Below are positions 7,966 through 17,016 of a DNA stretch of 34,868 bases, piece after piece. The stretch covers positions 1 through 34,868 of the forward strand of contig JAJACU010000013.1 of assembly GCA_022601345.1 (NCBI GenBank), given 5' to 3'. The notes beneath the pieces were generated by a model. It had not been told where the DNA came from and searched no databases. It saw only the letters and a program-made list of their open reading frames with translations. This DNA is from Chlamydiota bacterium (GTDB lineage Bacteria > Chlamydiota > Chlamydiia > Chlamydiales > JAAZZY01). The translations under genes and the position numbers were made by a program. How positions within the stretch are numbered: the stretch's first letter is position 1; each line of letters opens with the position of its first letter.

Positions 7966-9083
7966 GAAGCTTTAGGGTTTAACGTAAGTTCAACAATTCT
8001 ATTCAGTTGAGTATTTATATCCAAGTGCTGAATTGTTTTTCTTATATTGCGTCTATTATTCACGTCAAAGTTCATTTTTTGTAATTTTTGTAGAGCATCT
8101 TCTAGTTCAGATGTTGTGCTGATTTGCCTTAAAACTTCACCCGACTCCTTAGTAATGACTTCGCTGCCTCCATTATACTGAGAAGTAATTACAAAAAGTC
8201 CCATGGATAAAGCTTCAATGGTGACGTTGGCAAAGGGATCGTAAACACTAGGTAGGATTAAACAATCAGCTGCTTGGTAATGGGGGATTAAGTTTTTTGT
8301 GTGGCCAAAAAAAGTGACCTTTTTTGAAAGCTGTAAAAAATTAGCAAGTTTTTGGAATTTTGAAATATTTTTGTCTTTGCCAATTATAGATAAATGGAAA
8401 TTCCAAGAAGGAAATAAACTTAGCGTTTCTAATAGGTGTTTTAGACCTTTTCTCTTATAACCATTACCAATAAATAAAAGATGTGTGCTTGCTGAGGGAA
8501 TCTGCAGCTTTTTTAAACTTTCCTTTTTTGAATCATCATTAAAAACATAACTTTTGAAATCTACACCATTATGAACAACCTGGATTTTCTCAGAAGGCAC
8601 TTGGTACGTTTGTTCGAGTTCATTTTTTACCATATTTGAATTGGTAAAAAGAATTTGAAGTTTGGGGTTTCTAAAAAGTATTTTTTCTTTTTTTAAGATA
8701 AGTCTTTCTTTTGGGTTTATTTTTGCAAGAGCTTTGCTAAGTATATTTGTACACTTTCTCTCCAAAAAGACACTGTGTAGCCCATTTCCTGCTCGATAAT
8801 GGGTTTGGTGCGAGTTTCTATCTAAACCAAAAATAATGTTATGTGGGTTGGCTGCAAGCCATTTTTGCACTGCTTTATCAAAAAAACTGATAGCTTGAAT
8901 GTTAAGTTTGGGATGGTTGCCAAGGGAGATTACTTTGACTAAAGGCACATCAATAGTAGGTCCTGTTGTAAGCAGGGTCACTTTAGCCTCTTTTAGAGCG
9001 AAGGATTTAGCAATGGCTATTGCATAACGCTCGAGTCCTCCTCGGTGAGCTACTCTACTTTTTAAAACGACGACTTGTTTCAT
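7962..9083 (-). CDS. GT4-family glycosyltransferase, probably LPS core (WaaG-like)
   Basis: 373 residues with a GT-B fold pattern. N-terminal acceptor side: HRGGLERYAIAIAKSF at about 13-28, AGNGLHSVFLERK near 93-105. C-terminal donor side: VVHNGVD, LLFIGNGYKRKGL and DPFANVTIEALSMGLFVITS. The donor-site EX7E motif is modified, with Asp where the first Glu usually stands. The GGLERY and GNGLH segments are those of WaaG, the heptose-I glucosyltransferase of the LPS core. Placement between ybbR and htrB, with 4-bp overlaps on both sides, supports a role in LPS assembly. The exact sugar and acceptor cannot be read from sequence, so no gene symbol is given. Confidence 0.85.
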   Translation of the reverse strand: MKQVVVLKSRVAHRGGLERYAIAIAKSFALKEAKVTLLTTGPTIDVPLVKVISLGNHPKLNIQAISFFDKAVQKWLAANPHNIIFGLDRNSHQTHYRAGNGLHSVFLERKCTNILSKALAKINPKERLILKKEKILFRNPKLQILFTNSNMVKNELEQTYQVPSEKIQVVHNGVDFKSYVFNDDSKKESLKKLQIPSASTHLLFIGNGYKRKGLKHLLETLSLFPSWNFHLSIIGKDKNISKFQKLANFLQLSKKVTFFGHTKNLIPHYQAADCLILPSVYDPFANVTIEALSMGLFVITSQYNGGSEVITKESGEVLRQISTTSELEDALQKLQKMNFDVNNRRNIRKTIQHLDINTQLNRIVELTLNPKAS

Positions 9084-9523
9084 TGGTCAAGGTTGTTTTG
9101 CTCATCCATTGAAATAACAAATGGTTTGTGGCTAATTGAGCGAATATATGGGTAGGGGTTAACTAACTTATTGAGGAATACTATTTGGTTTTTGTGGACA
9201 ATTGCAACCCAATTTTTATCCTTGCCATGTGCATTTAAAACGACTTGGATGTCATCTGGAGAGAGATCATCCAAGAACTTTTTGTGGCCTTCTATCTTTA
9301 AAGATAGACGTCTTTCTAGAAAGCCTTCAGAGGTTAGGCCTTGAATAATCATTCCTTTAGGAACATTTGCAACACGCACACGTACATTTTTATAACTCTT
9401 CTGGGTAATCAAAGAATTGTTAACCAAAAGCCATATAATGATGGCTAAAACAAACGATATAAGCTTACGTTGCCAGTTTTCAACAAAGACATCATTTAAT
9501 AGTTTTCTCATCGTTTGACCCAT
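9080..9523 (-). CDS. ybbR: YbbR-domain protein, likely regulator of the diadenylate cyclase (CdaR-like)
   Basis: 147 residues: a short basic cytoplasmic N-terminus, one membrane span (about 22-37, FVLAIIIWLLVNN), and one YbbR-type extracytoplasmic domain (about 42-140: KNVRVRVANVPKGM, RLSLKIEGHKKFLDDL). In Firmicutes the protein made with CdaA, CdaR, has several YbbR domains and modulates cyclase activity. Here there is only one domain, as in Chlamydia ybbR. Its start lies inside the end of cdaA (16-bp overlap), which implies translational coupling. Confidence 0.85.
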   Translation of the reverse strand: MGQTMRKLLNDVFVENWQRKLISFVLAIIIWLLVNNSLITQKSYKNVRVRVANVPKGMIIQGLTSEGFLERRLSLKIEGHKKFLDDLSPDDIQVVLNAHGKDKNWVAIVHKNQIVFLNKLVNPYPYIRSISHKPFVISMDEQNNLDQ

Positions 9524-10302
9524 TTTAAGGGGTTAAACCTAGTTTGAACACTAAGCTTTGGAGGATTAAATACGCTGCGAATGATTCCTTTGAAGCGGTC
9601 CATCTTTATTCCACGAGTCATAATTCCATCTCTTGCAATAGAAACTTTTCCTGTTTCTTCTGAGACTAAAATAACCAAAGCGTCGGTAATTTGACTTAAG
9701 CCCAAACCTGCTCTATGGCGTGTTCCCATAGACTTTGTAAGCTGTGAGCTGTCTTCAGCAAGGGGTAAAATTGTTGCCGCTGAGACAATAATATTATCCC
9801 TAACAATGATAGCGCCATCATGAAGAGGTGTTGTCGTAACAAATATTGACTCTAAGAGCTCAGATGTAAAACGTGCATTTAAGAGTACTGAGCGATTTGC
9901 AAACTCATCTAGAGAGTCTTGATTTTCAATCAGTATTAAACATCCGACTCTTTTTTCACTCATCTTGTAAATTGAGGAGGCTAGATTGTCCAAAAATTTG
10001 TCAAACTCAGTAATGGTCCTACCTCTGCGGCCTTTTAGGCTGAGTTTTGAGATCGCCAGACGTAATTCGGGTTGGAAAATTATTATTGCTGCCAATACCG
10101 AAACATTGGCAATGTGAGACATAATCTTTTTAAGAACAGGAAGGTTTAGGTAGGCTACTACACCAAAAGCAATTAAGAAGACTACAAAGCCAAGCATTAA
10201 GTCAATCGTACGTGTATTCCAAAAAAATGACAGCAGCCAATTTAATGAAATTGCAATAATGATGATCTCAATGATCGGAATGTATATGTGCGCAGTCTCC
10301 AT
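9508..10302 (-). CDS. cdaA: Membrane diadenylate cyclase CdaA (c-di-AMP synthase)
   Basis: Joins two ATP into cyclic di-AMP at the inner membrane. The N-terminus has three membrane spans (about 8-25, 36-52, 66-78), followed by the DAC (DisA_N) domain with both catalytic motifs: DGA at about 162-164 (in PLHDGAIIV) and RHR at about 195-197 (in GTRHRAGLGLSQ). I use the ATG at 10302; a TTG codon immediately before it is an alternative. The start lies within the 3' end of folP. The pair cdaA-ybbR matches the cdaA-cdaR pair of Firmicutes and disA/ybbP-ybbR of Chlamydia, where c-di-AMP is known to be made and sensed by host STING. Confidence 0.94.
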   Translation of the reverse strand: METAHIYIPIIEIIIIAISLNWLLSFFWNTRTIDLMLGFVVFLIAFGVVAYLNLPVLKKIMSHIANVSVLAAIIIFQPELRLAISKLSLKGRRGRTITEFDKFLDNLASSIYKMSEKRVGCLILIENQDSLDEFANRSVLLNARFTSELLESIFVTTTPLHDGAIIVRDNIIVSAATILPLAEDSSQLTKSMGTRHRAGLGLSQITDALVILVSEETGKVSIARDGIMTRGIKMDRFKGIIRSVFNPPKLSVQTRFNPLKWVKR

Positions 10303-11122
10303 CAACTTCTTTGTCTTTTTGAGGTTTTAGTTTCACTTTATCAATTAGCACTGACATCTGAACATGCTCTTTTACGTCGTGCACTCTAAAGATATCTACA
10401 AACGGATAAATACAAGAATTTACAGCTATAGTTGCAAGCAAGCATTCTTGAGGACTAATTCTCAATGTTTTATATAAAAAACTTTTTTTTGAAATTCCAA
10501 CCAATAATGGAAAGTTCAGCTCTCTAAATTTTTCCAGATTGTGCAGAATCTCAAAATTATCATCAAGGCTTTTCCCAAGGCAAATACCGGGGTCTAAATA
10601 AATCTGGTTTTGAGAAATTCCTTCTTGCATGCAAAGCTCTATTTGTTTCTTAAGAAAGGTCATTATTTCAGGAACAACACCATTTGGGTAACTTGGATTG
10701 ATTTGCATGGTTGCAGGATCTTTTTGCATGTGTACTATGCAGATATCAGCGTTATACTGTTTGGCAAGTGCTCTCATTTTTTTGTCAGTAAATCCTGTAA
10801 CATCATTTATGATATTTGCTCCTGCTTCAAGGGCTATTTGAGCCACTTCTGGGCGGTATGTATCAATTGATATAGGTATTGAGAGCTTTTTACGAAGAGT
10901 TTTAATTACAAACTCTATGCGCCTCACTTCTTCTTCTATAGGTGGAGGGGTTGAATAAGGACGGGTTGAGCAGCCGCCAATATCAATAATATCTGCTCCA
11001 TCATTTGCAAGTTTTAGGCCATGGTTAATTGCACTTTGTAGCTCAAAATATTTGCCGCCATCACTGTAAGAATCAGGTGTGACATTGAGCACGCCCATTA
11101 TTTTAGGTCTTCTATTTGTCAT
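10268..11122 (-). CDS. folP: Dihydropteroate synthase
   Basis: Condenses p-aminobenzoate with 6-hydroxymethyl-dihydropterin diphosphate to dihydropteroate, a folate precursor. 284 residues with the two family signatures near the N-terminus (GVLNVTPDSYSDGGKY; DIIDIGGCSTRP), then SIDTYRPEVA, INDVTGF, the DPGIC segment, GISKKSF and the final VHDVKEH. It is a stand-alone enzyme here, with no fused FolK. First gene of the operon; its 3' end overlaps cdaA by about 35 bp. A folate ligase gene (folC) lies elsewhere in the window at 21611. Confidence 0.95.
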   Translation of the reverse strand: MTNRRPKIMGVLNVTPDSYSDGGKYFELQSAINHGLKLANDGADIIDIGGCSTRPYSTPPPIEEEVRRIEFVIKTLRKKLSIPISIDTYRPEVAQIALEAGANIINDVTGFTDKKMRALAKQYNADICIVHMQKDPATMQINPSYPNGVVPEIMTFLKKQIELCMQEGISQNQIYLDPGICLGKSLDDNFEILHNLEKFRELNFPLLVGISKKSFLYKTLRISPQECLLATIAVNSCIYPFVDIFRVHDVKEHVQMSVLIDKVKLKPQKDKEVDGDCAHIHSDH

Positions 11123-11254
11123 ATAATCTTTTTTTACAGCGAGGTTAACATAGTGTAATTGTTAGATGCGAGTTTTTTTGAAAAAAAAATGAAGATATTT
11201 GGAAAAAAAGGACCTCATATGTAATGTTAAAAAAAATTTTTAGGAGAACTTTGC

Positions 11255-12649
11255 ATGGCTGATGTTGTAACTTTGTCAAGAATCCAATTTGCAGTTCACA
11301 TAGGATTTCACTATTTGTTTCCGCCAATGACTATAGGATTAAGTTTCTATATCGTTATAATAGAGGCTCTTTTTCTCATTACTAAAAACCCTATGTACGA
11401 AAAAATGGCTAGGTTTTGGGTCAAAATATTTGGTTTGATTTTTGCTTTGGGTGTAGCCACTGGGGTTATAAATGTTTTTGGAATGGGAACGAATTGGGCT
11501 CAATTTTCATATTATGTAGGGGATGTTTTTGGGGCACTTTTAGGCGCAGAAGGGATCTTTGCTTTTACTCTTGAAGCAGGTTTTTTAGGTATGCTTCTCT
11601 TTGGTTGGGATAGACTTAGTTCAAAGGTGCATTTCTTTGCTTGTTGCATGGTGGCATTTGGAGCGCACTTTAGTGCAACTTGGATTGTTTTTGCGAATTC
11701 TTGGATGCAAACACCTGCGGGATTTCAGTTGGCAGGAAAAGGACTTGGTCAACATGCAGTCTTAACAAGCTTTTGGCACGCTGTTTTTAATCCTAGTGCA
11801 CTTGTAAGGTTAGGTCATGTATTGTTGGGCTGTTGGCTTACAGGGACTTTTTTAATTTTAAGTGTTTCTGCCTTTTATATTCTTAAAAAAAGACATCTTG
11901 AATTTGCTCACAGAACTATGAAACTAGGTCTGTACTTTGGAGCCATTTTTGTTGTCCTACAACTGTGGTCTGCAGACGCCAGTGGTCGAGCCGCTGCAAC
12001 TTATCAACCTGCAAAACTTGCAGCTCTTGAAGGCGTTTACAACACTGCACCTTATACACCAATGAGTCTTATTGGTTGGTCTAATCCTAAAACAAAGAAA
12101 ACTTCAGGGATAAAGGTTCCAGGTCTTCTAAGTCTGCTAGTTTACCGAGATGCATCAAAACCAGTACTTGGTTTAGATCAAATTCCCACGCAAGACTGGC
12201 CAGAGGCTATTTCTACTCTTTATGTGACCTATCGTTGGATGATTTATATGTGGTGTTGGATGTTTTTGATGATAACCTTGGCACTTGTTATGTTCAAACG
12301 TAACAAACTAGAAAAAAACAGACTCTTATTAAAGCTGTTGGTCATCTCAATTGCAGCTCCAGTTTCGGCAAACATAGTTGGCTGGTGTTGTGCAGAGATG
12401 GGTCGTCAACCGTGGGTTGTATATGGTTTATTAAGAACTGCTGATGCGGTTTCTAGATCCATAACCTCAGGCCAAGTTTGGGGTTCACTCATCATGATTA
12501 TTAGCTCCTTCTCTTTGCTACTTGTTCTCTTTCTCTTTCTGTTGGATCGTAAGATTAAGCAAGGTCCAGAAGATTTAGGGCACAAAACAGATCCATATAG
12601 AGATCCATACAAAGGTCACGACTTAGAACAAACTCCAAAAGAGGTGTAA
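11255..12649 (+). CDS. cydA: Cytochrome bd ubiquinol oxidase subunit I
   Basis: Quinol-oxidising, haem-carrying subunit of the bd oxidase in the inner membrane. A haem ligand is His19 (FHYLFPP). A conserved acidic channel segment follows ([15 protein letters not shown]). The b558 His lies in [12 protein letters not shown], and the b558 Met in YRWMIYMW, matching E. coli Met393. [10 protein letters not shown] matches the quinol-site Lys/Glu region and GRQPWVV is invariant. At 464 residues it is about 58 shorter than the E. coli protein; the missing part falls in the Q loop, so this is a short-Q-loop type. RBS AGGAGA precedes the ATG. The cydB start is 4 nt downstream. Confidence 0.97.
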   Translation: MADVVTLSRIQFAVHIGFHYLFPPMTIGLSFYIVIIEALFLITKNPMYEKMARFWVKIFGLIFALGVATGVINVFGMGTNWAQFSYYVGDVFGALLGAEGIFAFTLEAGFLGMLLFGWDRLSSKVHFFACCMVAFGAHFSATWIVFANSWMQTPAGFQLAGKGLGQHAVLTSFWHAVFNPSALVRLGHVLLGCWLTGTFLILSVSAFYILKKRHLEFAHRTMKLGLYFGAIFVVLQLWSADASGRAAATYQPAKLAALEGVYNTAPYTPMSLIGWSNPKTKKTSGIKVPGLLSLLVYRDASKPVLGLDQIPTQDWPEAISTLYVTYRWMIYMWCWMFLMITLALVMFKRNKLEKNRLLLKLLVISIAAPVSANIVGWCCAEMGRQPWVVYGLLRTADAVSRSITSGQVWGSLIMIISSFSLLLVLFLFLLDRKIKQGPEDLGHKTDPYRDPYKGHDLEQTPKEV

Positions 12650-12653
12650 TTAT

Positions 12654-13679
12654 ATGAGCGTCGAATTCTTAGAGATTTTTTGGTATTGCATTATTTTTAT
12701 AGCTCTATTTGCATTTGCGGCTTTAGATGGTTTCGACCTAGGTGTTGGGATTTTACATCCTTTGGCTCGTAAAGATGAAGAAAGAAGGGTTTTTCTAAAT
12801 GCAATAGGACCCGTATGGGATGGAAATGCTGTTTGGTTAGTGATAGTTGCAGGGGGACTTTTTGCGGGATTTCCTCATGTTTTTGCAACTCTTTTTTCCT
12901 CTCTTTATGATTTAATGATGATTTTACTAGCTGGAATTATTTTTAGGGCAGTAGCTATAGAATTTCGTAGCAAAAGTGAATCTAAAGCATGGCGAGCTAT
13001 TTGGGATTATGCTTTTTTCTTTGCAAGCCTTGTGATGTCACTTGCTGTTGGTTTTGTGTTAGCAAATATTATTAAAGGACTTCCAATTGATTCAAACGGA
13101 ATCTTTCAGGGAAGTTTTGGAACTTTTTTTGATTTTTATACCATTGTATTTGCTATATCAGTTGTTTCTCTTTTTATGATGCATGGTCTAATTTTTTTAT
13201 TGATGAAAACAGAGCCTCCTCTTCGCCAGCATTTAAGGCGTTGGGCTTTACCTGTTGTGTTTTTCTTTGTATTGTGCACTGCAATATTAACGCTGAGTAC
13301 TTGGTTTTTAAATCCTCATATGACTTATATCTTTAGGCAAAAATCTTGGATGCTTTCTTTTGCAGGTGTTGGGATTTTATTGACTCTTTTTATTATTAGA
13401 GATGTTTTTATCGGTCACATGGGGAGAGCTTTCATTTGGTCGAGTGGAGTAGTCTTAGTTCTTTTCTCTCTTTGTGCTCTGGGAAAGTTTCCAACTTTGA
13501 TACACTCTTCTATAAATTCTTGTAATGATCTAACAATATATAATGCACGCTCCTCACAAAAGACTCTCACTGTTTTGTTTTATATTGTTGTAATTGGTGT
13601 GCCGTTCGTATTGGCGTATAGCATCTGGTTATATCGTTCATTTAGAGGAAAAGTTGTCGTAGATTCACATAGTTATTAA
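12654..13679 (+). CDS. cydB: Cytochrome bd ubiquinol oxidase subunit II
   Basis: 341 residues, about nine membrane spans, partner of CydA. Family signatures near the N-terminus: LDGFDLGVGILHP (about 24-36) and GPVWDGNAVWLVIVAGGLFAGFP (about 52-74), where Ala replaces the more usual Glu or Gln after GN. It begins 4 nt after cydA, so the two are co-translated. No cydC/cydD assembly genes are in the window. Confidence 0.96.
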   Translation: MSVEFLEIFWYCIIFIALFAFAALDGFDLGVGILHPLARKDEERRVFLNAIGPVWDGNAVWLVIVAGGLFAGFPHVFATLFSSLYDLMMILLAGIIFRAVAIEFRSKSESKAWRAIWDYAFFFASLVMSLAVGFVLANIIKGLPIDSNGIFQGSFGTFFDFYTIVFAISVVSLFMMHGLIFLLMKTEPPLRQHLRRWALPVVFFFVLCTAILTLSTWFLNPHMTYIFRQKSWMLSFAGVGILLTLFIIRDVFIGHMGRAFIWSSGVVLVLFSLCALGKFPTLIHSSINSCNDLTIYNARSSQKTLTVLFYIVVIGVPFVLAYSIWLYRSFRGKVVVDSHSY

Positions 13680-13683
13680 GAAT

Positions 13684-14931
13684 ATGAAGAAGAAATATAA
13701 ATGGTTTTTACTGCTGAGCTCTTTTATCTTTCCGACATTTATTTTTTCTATTCCATTTAACCTTCATAGCCCTATCTGGGAAAGTGATCAGCTGCATGAT
13801 CCCTGGGGGTTTAGAACTAAAATGGGTGATAGAGGAGTCTTTGTATTACCCAGCTATATTCAGGATCTAGATTGGCCAACAGTTGGAGGTTTTAAAACCA
13901 CTAATTATCCTCTTTATCTTTTTCTTTTTGCTCTGGAGTTAGGAATAGATTTTGAAAAACTCCTAGGAGCAAAAGGAACCTCCCTCTATTCGGATTTTGT
14001 AGTTCACAATGGTGCAAGCCCGACTCAAAATTATGTCAAAGATTTTCAAGGCTTTGATAATCTAGAAGCCTTTTCTTTGGTTCAACTCGCAGAGCTTTGG
14101 ATTCAACAAGATTTTTTAGAGGGTAAGTTAGATCTAAGAGTGGGCAAAATTGATACTTACGGAGTTTTTATATATACTCCGTTTGCACAAGATCTTATTA
14201 ATAATTCGTTTTCTCAATTTCCAACTATACTTGCTTACCCTTCTTATCCATCACCTGCAGTAGGTATTATTGTTAATGCAAAGCCTGCTAAATGGATAAC
14301 TTTGCGAACTTCCATTTTTGACGGTTCAACGGCTCAAAATATTCGAACTGGAAATTTAGGGGCAAAAAGATTTTTTCAAAATCTTGGAAAGCACGTGCTT
14401 TTGTTAAACGAAGTAAATTTTTTCTGGGGTAGAGAGCACTATTTTGGAGAGGCTATTTTAGGGTTCTGGGGATTTAATGGTCGCCTTGTGAATTTCAATG
14501 GAGGTTCATCGGGCAAGGCCACGGGTCCTTACGCAAGTTTGAGTCAAACTCTTTGGAAGCAAAGAAAGCTGCATATTGACTCTACACAAGAATTTAAACC
14601 CTCAGCACTAGGAGCTTTTAGCCAATGGGGGTATGTTAATCAAAAAATATCTGGGGCAAAGTTTTTTTTAGCAGGGGGCCTTAAATATAAAAATATCGTA
14701 AAAAAATTTGACCGTGATTCTCTAAGTATTGGGGCTACTACAGTTTATTTTTCTCAAAGCCCTGGCTCTTCTTTTACACAGTCTTTTGAAACAGCGCTCG
14801 AGTGCACTTATCAAATAAAACTCATTAAGGGGGTCCTTATTCAACCAGATTTGCAATGGATCATCAACCCAGGTGGAGAAGGAAGAAGAAACGCTCTAGT
14901 TGCTTTATTAAGGCTAACTGTAAGCATTTAG
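13684..14931 (+). CDS. OprB-type carbohydrate porin
   Basis: 415 residues. A basic N-terminus and hydrophobic stretch (about 7-22) form a signal peptide, probably cut near IFSIP. The mature part has the alternating beta-strand pattern of a 16-stranded porin and OprB landmarks: ELWIQQDFLEGKLDLRVGKID (broken here as ELWIQQDF and KLDLRVGKID), an NSFSQFP loop, and a C-terminal PDLQWIINPGG followed by a final strand ending in LTVSI. OprB porins pass glucose and related sugars through the outer membrane; the substrate here is inferred. It follows cydB by 4 nt on the same strand, so co-transcription with the oxidase is likely. The end overlaps the convergent exonuclease gene by 4 bp. Confidence 0.85.
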   Translation: MKKKYKWFLLLSSFIFPTFIFSIPFNLHSPIWESDQLHDPWGFRTKMGDRGVFVLPSYIQDLDWPTVGGFKTTNYPLYLFLFALELGIDFEKLLGAKGTSLYSDFVVHNGASPTQNYVKDFQGFDNLEAFSLVQLAELWIQQDFLEGKLDLRVGKIDTYGVFIYTPFAQDLINNSFSQFPTILAYPSYPSPAVGIIVNAKPAKWITLRTSIFDGSTAQNIRTGNLGAKRFFQNLGKHVLLLNEVNFFWGREHYFGEAILGFWGFNGRLVNFNGGSSGKATGPYASLSQTLWKQRKLHIDSTQEFKPSALGAFSQWGYVNQKISGAKFFLAGGLKYKNIVKKFDRDSLSIGATTVYFSQSPGSSFTQSFETALECTYQIKLIKGVLIQPDLQWIINPGGEGRRNALVALLRLTVSI

Positions 14932-15503
14932 CCATTGAGTGCAAAGTAACATTGGATTAAGTGCTCAACACCTTGCATGGCTTTATGAGGGGTAGCCTCT
15001 TCTCCTAGATTTAATCTTGCAGCAATTTTGTTTTTTGAAATGCCAGTTTCCCAGGGAGGAGGGCACTTTCCAGCTTTGTAATCTTTGTAACAAAGGGCCC
15101 AATACATGGATGCTAAGTCAAGCCAATGATAGGGCCATAGATTTTCTTCTTGAATATTTGGGTCTATGAGCTGGGCAAAAAAAGAGCGGTCAAATGAAGG
15201 GTTTTGGCAAATATACACAGCTTTTTTACGATCAATATTATGTTTTTTAAAAAGATTGAAGATTTCATTAGAGACTTCTTCTTCAGATTTTCCCTCAGAG
15301 AGCATCTCAAAAGTAAATCCATTTACTTTTAGTGAATTGGGATCACTTTTGTCCCACACATCAAGAGGCTGTGACACAATCGTGGAGTATGAGGCATATT
15401 CTTTTTTTGACTCAAGGCATACAAATTTTAGTGCAACTTCAATCACACGGTGTTTCATTACATTGAGGCCATTGGACTCGATATCTAGGAAAATGCCAAT
15501 CAT
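14928..15503 (-). CDS. DnaQ-like 3'-5' exonuclease family protein with altered last motif
   Basis: 191 residues from the ATG at 15503, which gives MIGIFLDIESNGL, the normal beginning of this fold. The frame stays open upstream to a TTG at 15590, but those extra 29 residues do not look like family sequence. The first metal motif (Asp-x-Glu in FLDIESNG) and the middle Asp (NPSFDRSFF) are present. The last motif reads PHKAMQGVEHL: the His is there, but Gly stands at the place of the usual Asp (H-x4-D). It could be a DEDD exonuclease with a shifted acid (Glu two residues on) or an inactive relative. Probably acts on nucleic acids in the cytoplasm; target unknown. Confidence 0.75.
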   Translation of the reverse strand: MIGIFLDIESNGLNVMKHRVIEVALKFVCLESKKEYASYSTIVSQPLDVWDKSDPNSLKVNGFTFEMLSEGKSEEEVSNEIFNLFKKHNIDRKKAVYICQNPSFDRSFFAQLIDPNIQEENLWPYHWLDLASMYWALCYKDYKAGKCPPPWETGISKNKIAARLNLGEEATPHKAMQGVEHLIQCYFALNG

Positions 15504-15619
15504 TTTTATGTTAAATTTTTCAATAAAAAGACCTGTTTGTATATTTAATATTGGTTTAAATAGCAAAGTTTTCTTAAACTGGTTGATCAATTTTTTTTAA
15601 CTAACCTCAATTAGTGTAA

Positions 15620-16006
15620 ATGGGACTATTTAAAGGCATCGGTAGAATTCTTCAACGCATCAAGAACCCTATCTCTTTGCCTGAAGACATAGGTAAAGAT
15701 TTAGGTATTCAGATTCTATATAATGAGTTGAGCTTTAAAGAGTGCATAGAAAAACTTGTATCTTCTGATTGTGAATCAAAATATTTAAGCCGCTTTATGG
15801 ATCGTGATGAAGCTGAATTACTCTTCAAGTCTGCTGTGCGTCGAGAAACTTTTAGAGATACCTCTTTATTCTCCTATTATATTTATAGTGGTTGGCTTGC
15901 TTTTAAGCTTATTTTTGATGACCAGAATCGTTTAAGACGTATTTACCTTCAACACCGCTCAATAGATTGTCCTGATTGTAAAGATGGCTTAGAAATGCAC
16001 CTATAA
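15620..16006 (+). CDS. Hypothetical cytoplasmic protein
   Basis: 128 residues, no signal or membrane segment. An amphipathic basic N-terminus (MGLFKGIGRILQRIKN) precedes a mixed alpha/beta region. The C-terminus has a CPDCKDG pair of cysteines that might bind metal. No family recognised. Divergent from the exonuclease gene. The ATG has only a weak Shine-Dalgarno. Confidence 0.65.
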   Translation: MGLFKGIGRILQRIKNPISLPEDIGKDLGIQILYNELSFKECIEKLVSSDCESKYLSRFMDRDEAELLFKSAVRRETFRDTSLFSYYIYSGWLAFKLIFDDQNRLRRIYLQHRSIDCPDCKDGLEMHL

Positions 16007-16046
16007 TTATTTAATATAGGCAGCTACGTTTGGCGTTAATAGATCA

Positions 16047-16778
16047 TTAGAAACTCTCATCAGCTTCTAAATAGCGCCAGCAGCCAGGCTTTAGACTGCC
16101 TAGTTTGACTTTGCCGATTCTAACTCTTTTGATTGAAGTAACGTTGAGATTCACAAGTTCACACATACGCCTAATTTGCCTTTTCTTACCTTCCGATAAG
16201 ACAATGCGTAAAAAGTGAGTGTCTATTTGATCAACTTGTGCGCGCTTTAACTCTTTATCATCGAGTATCAGACCGTATTCAAGCTGCTCAATCTTATAAG
16301 GCTCTACATTGCCCTCCACTCTTACTAAATATTCCTTTTCAATAGGAGAGTCTTGCCCAATAAGTTTTTTTGCAATTTTTCCGTCTTGTGTTAATACAAG
16401 TAGACCTTTTGAATTAATGTCTAGCCTGCCTGCAACAGCAAATTTTATTAGCTTTGGAGGGAGCTTTTTGTTTGTCTTAAACTTTTTATCTCTGTTTTCT
16501 TCACGAATTAAGTCTAAAGCTTCTTTGTAGCCATCTTCTGGCTGGCAAGAAACATAGCCTAGAGGTTTATTAAGTAAAATTGTGAGTTTTTGATCTTGAA
16601 GGTTTTGCCCTTCTTTTTTTAAAGAAATCTTTGCATCTCTGTCAACTTTAGTGCCCAAAGTGTCAACAACTTTGCCATCAACAATGACAAGTCCTTTTTC
16701 TATTAAGGCATCAGCTTCTCTACGAGACGAAATGCCCTGCTCTGACATCAATTTTGAAAGTCTAACTTTGTTATCCAT
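16047..16778 (-). CDS. rluB: RsuA/RluB-family rRNA pseudouridine synthase
   Basis: Isomerises a uridine of rRNA. 243 residues: an S4 RNA-binding domain at 4-50 (RLSKLMSEQGISSRREADALI), a linker, then the catalytic domain with GRLDINSKGLLVLTQDG at about 116-132, which carries the catalytic Asp. The segment EGKKRQIRRMCE near 193-204 is the family's second signature. RluB (23S U2605) is the most likely subgroup from the length and S4 domain, but RluE/RluF/RsuA cannot be excluded. A 23-bp palindrome ends about 10 nt upstream of its start codon. Confidence 0.88.
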   Translation of the reverse strand: MDNKVRLSKLMSEQGISSRREADALIEKGLVIVDGKVVDTLGTKVDRDAKISLKKEGQNLQDQKLTILLNKPLGYVSCQPEDGYKEALDLIREENRDKKFKTNKKLPPKLIKFAVAGRLDINSKGLLVLTQDGKIAKKLIGQDSPIEKEYLVRVEGNVEPYKIEQLEYGLILDDKELKRAQVDQIDTHFLRIVLSEGKKRQIRRMCELVNLNVTSIKRVRIGKVKLGSLKPGCWRYLEADESF

Positions 16779-16787
16779 GTGGCCTGC

Positions 16788-16810
16788 ATTGTCAAATTTA
16801 ATTTGACAAT
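16788..16810. promoter_or_regulatory. Perfect 11-bp inverted repeat upstream of rluB (candidate operator)
   Basis: Arms ATTGTCAAATT and AATTTGACAAT separated by one T. It sits 9 bp upstream of the rluB ATG and includes a TTGACA on each strand. A third related half-site, TTTGTCAATT, lies at 16853-16862. It has the size and symmetry of a repressor site, but no regulator is identified. Confidence 0.4.
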
Positions 16811-17016
16811 TGTATTTTATAATACGTTTATTATCAACAAGATAATATATTGTTTGTCAATTAAGTTTTATAATGTAAACAAGATGAAGTATTTTCACAA
16901 TCCATTGAACTTGTAATTTGAAAAAGTCGTCACCTTAAAGAGTAAGAACAATGGAAACGAAGCAATCATTGATGGGTATAAACTGAAGAAACCTTGCTAG
17001 CGAGGTATGTCATTTT
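16811..17016. other. Non-coding stretch between rluB and aconitase
   Basis: No credible gene. On the plus strand there is a TATAAT at 16869-16874, an 11-codon ORF at 16951-16986 (METKQSLMGIN), a small hairpin ACCTTG-CTAG-CGAGGT near 16991-17006, and then the strong hairpin at 17017. This layout could be a small RNA of about 160 nt, but none of the standard structural RNAs (4.5S, 6S, tmRNA, RNase P) is recognised. Confidence 0.3.

Noticed and set aside
11210-11254. A CRISPR array, prophage module or complete insertion sequence anywhere in the window.
   Set aside because: No regularly spaced repeats, no phage structural genes and no paired terminal inverted repeats were seen; only recombinase and helix-turn-helix scraps near the right end.
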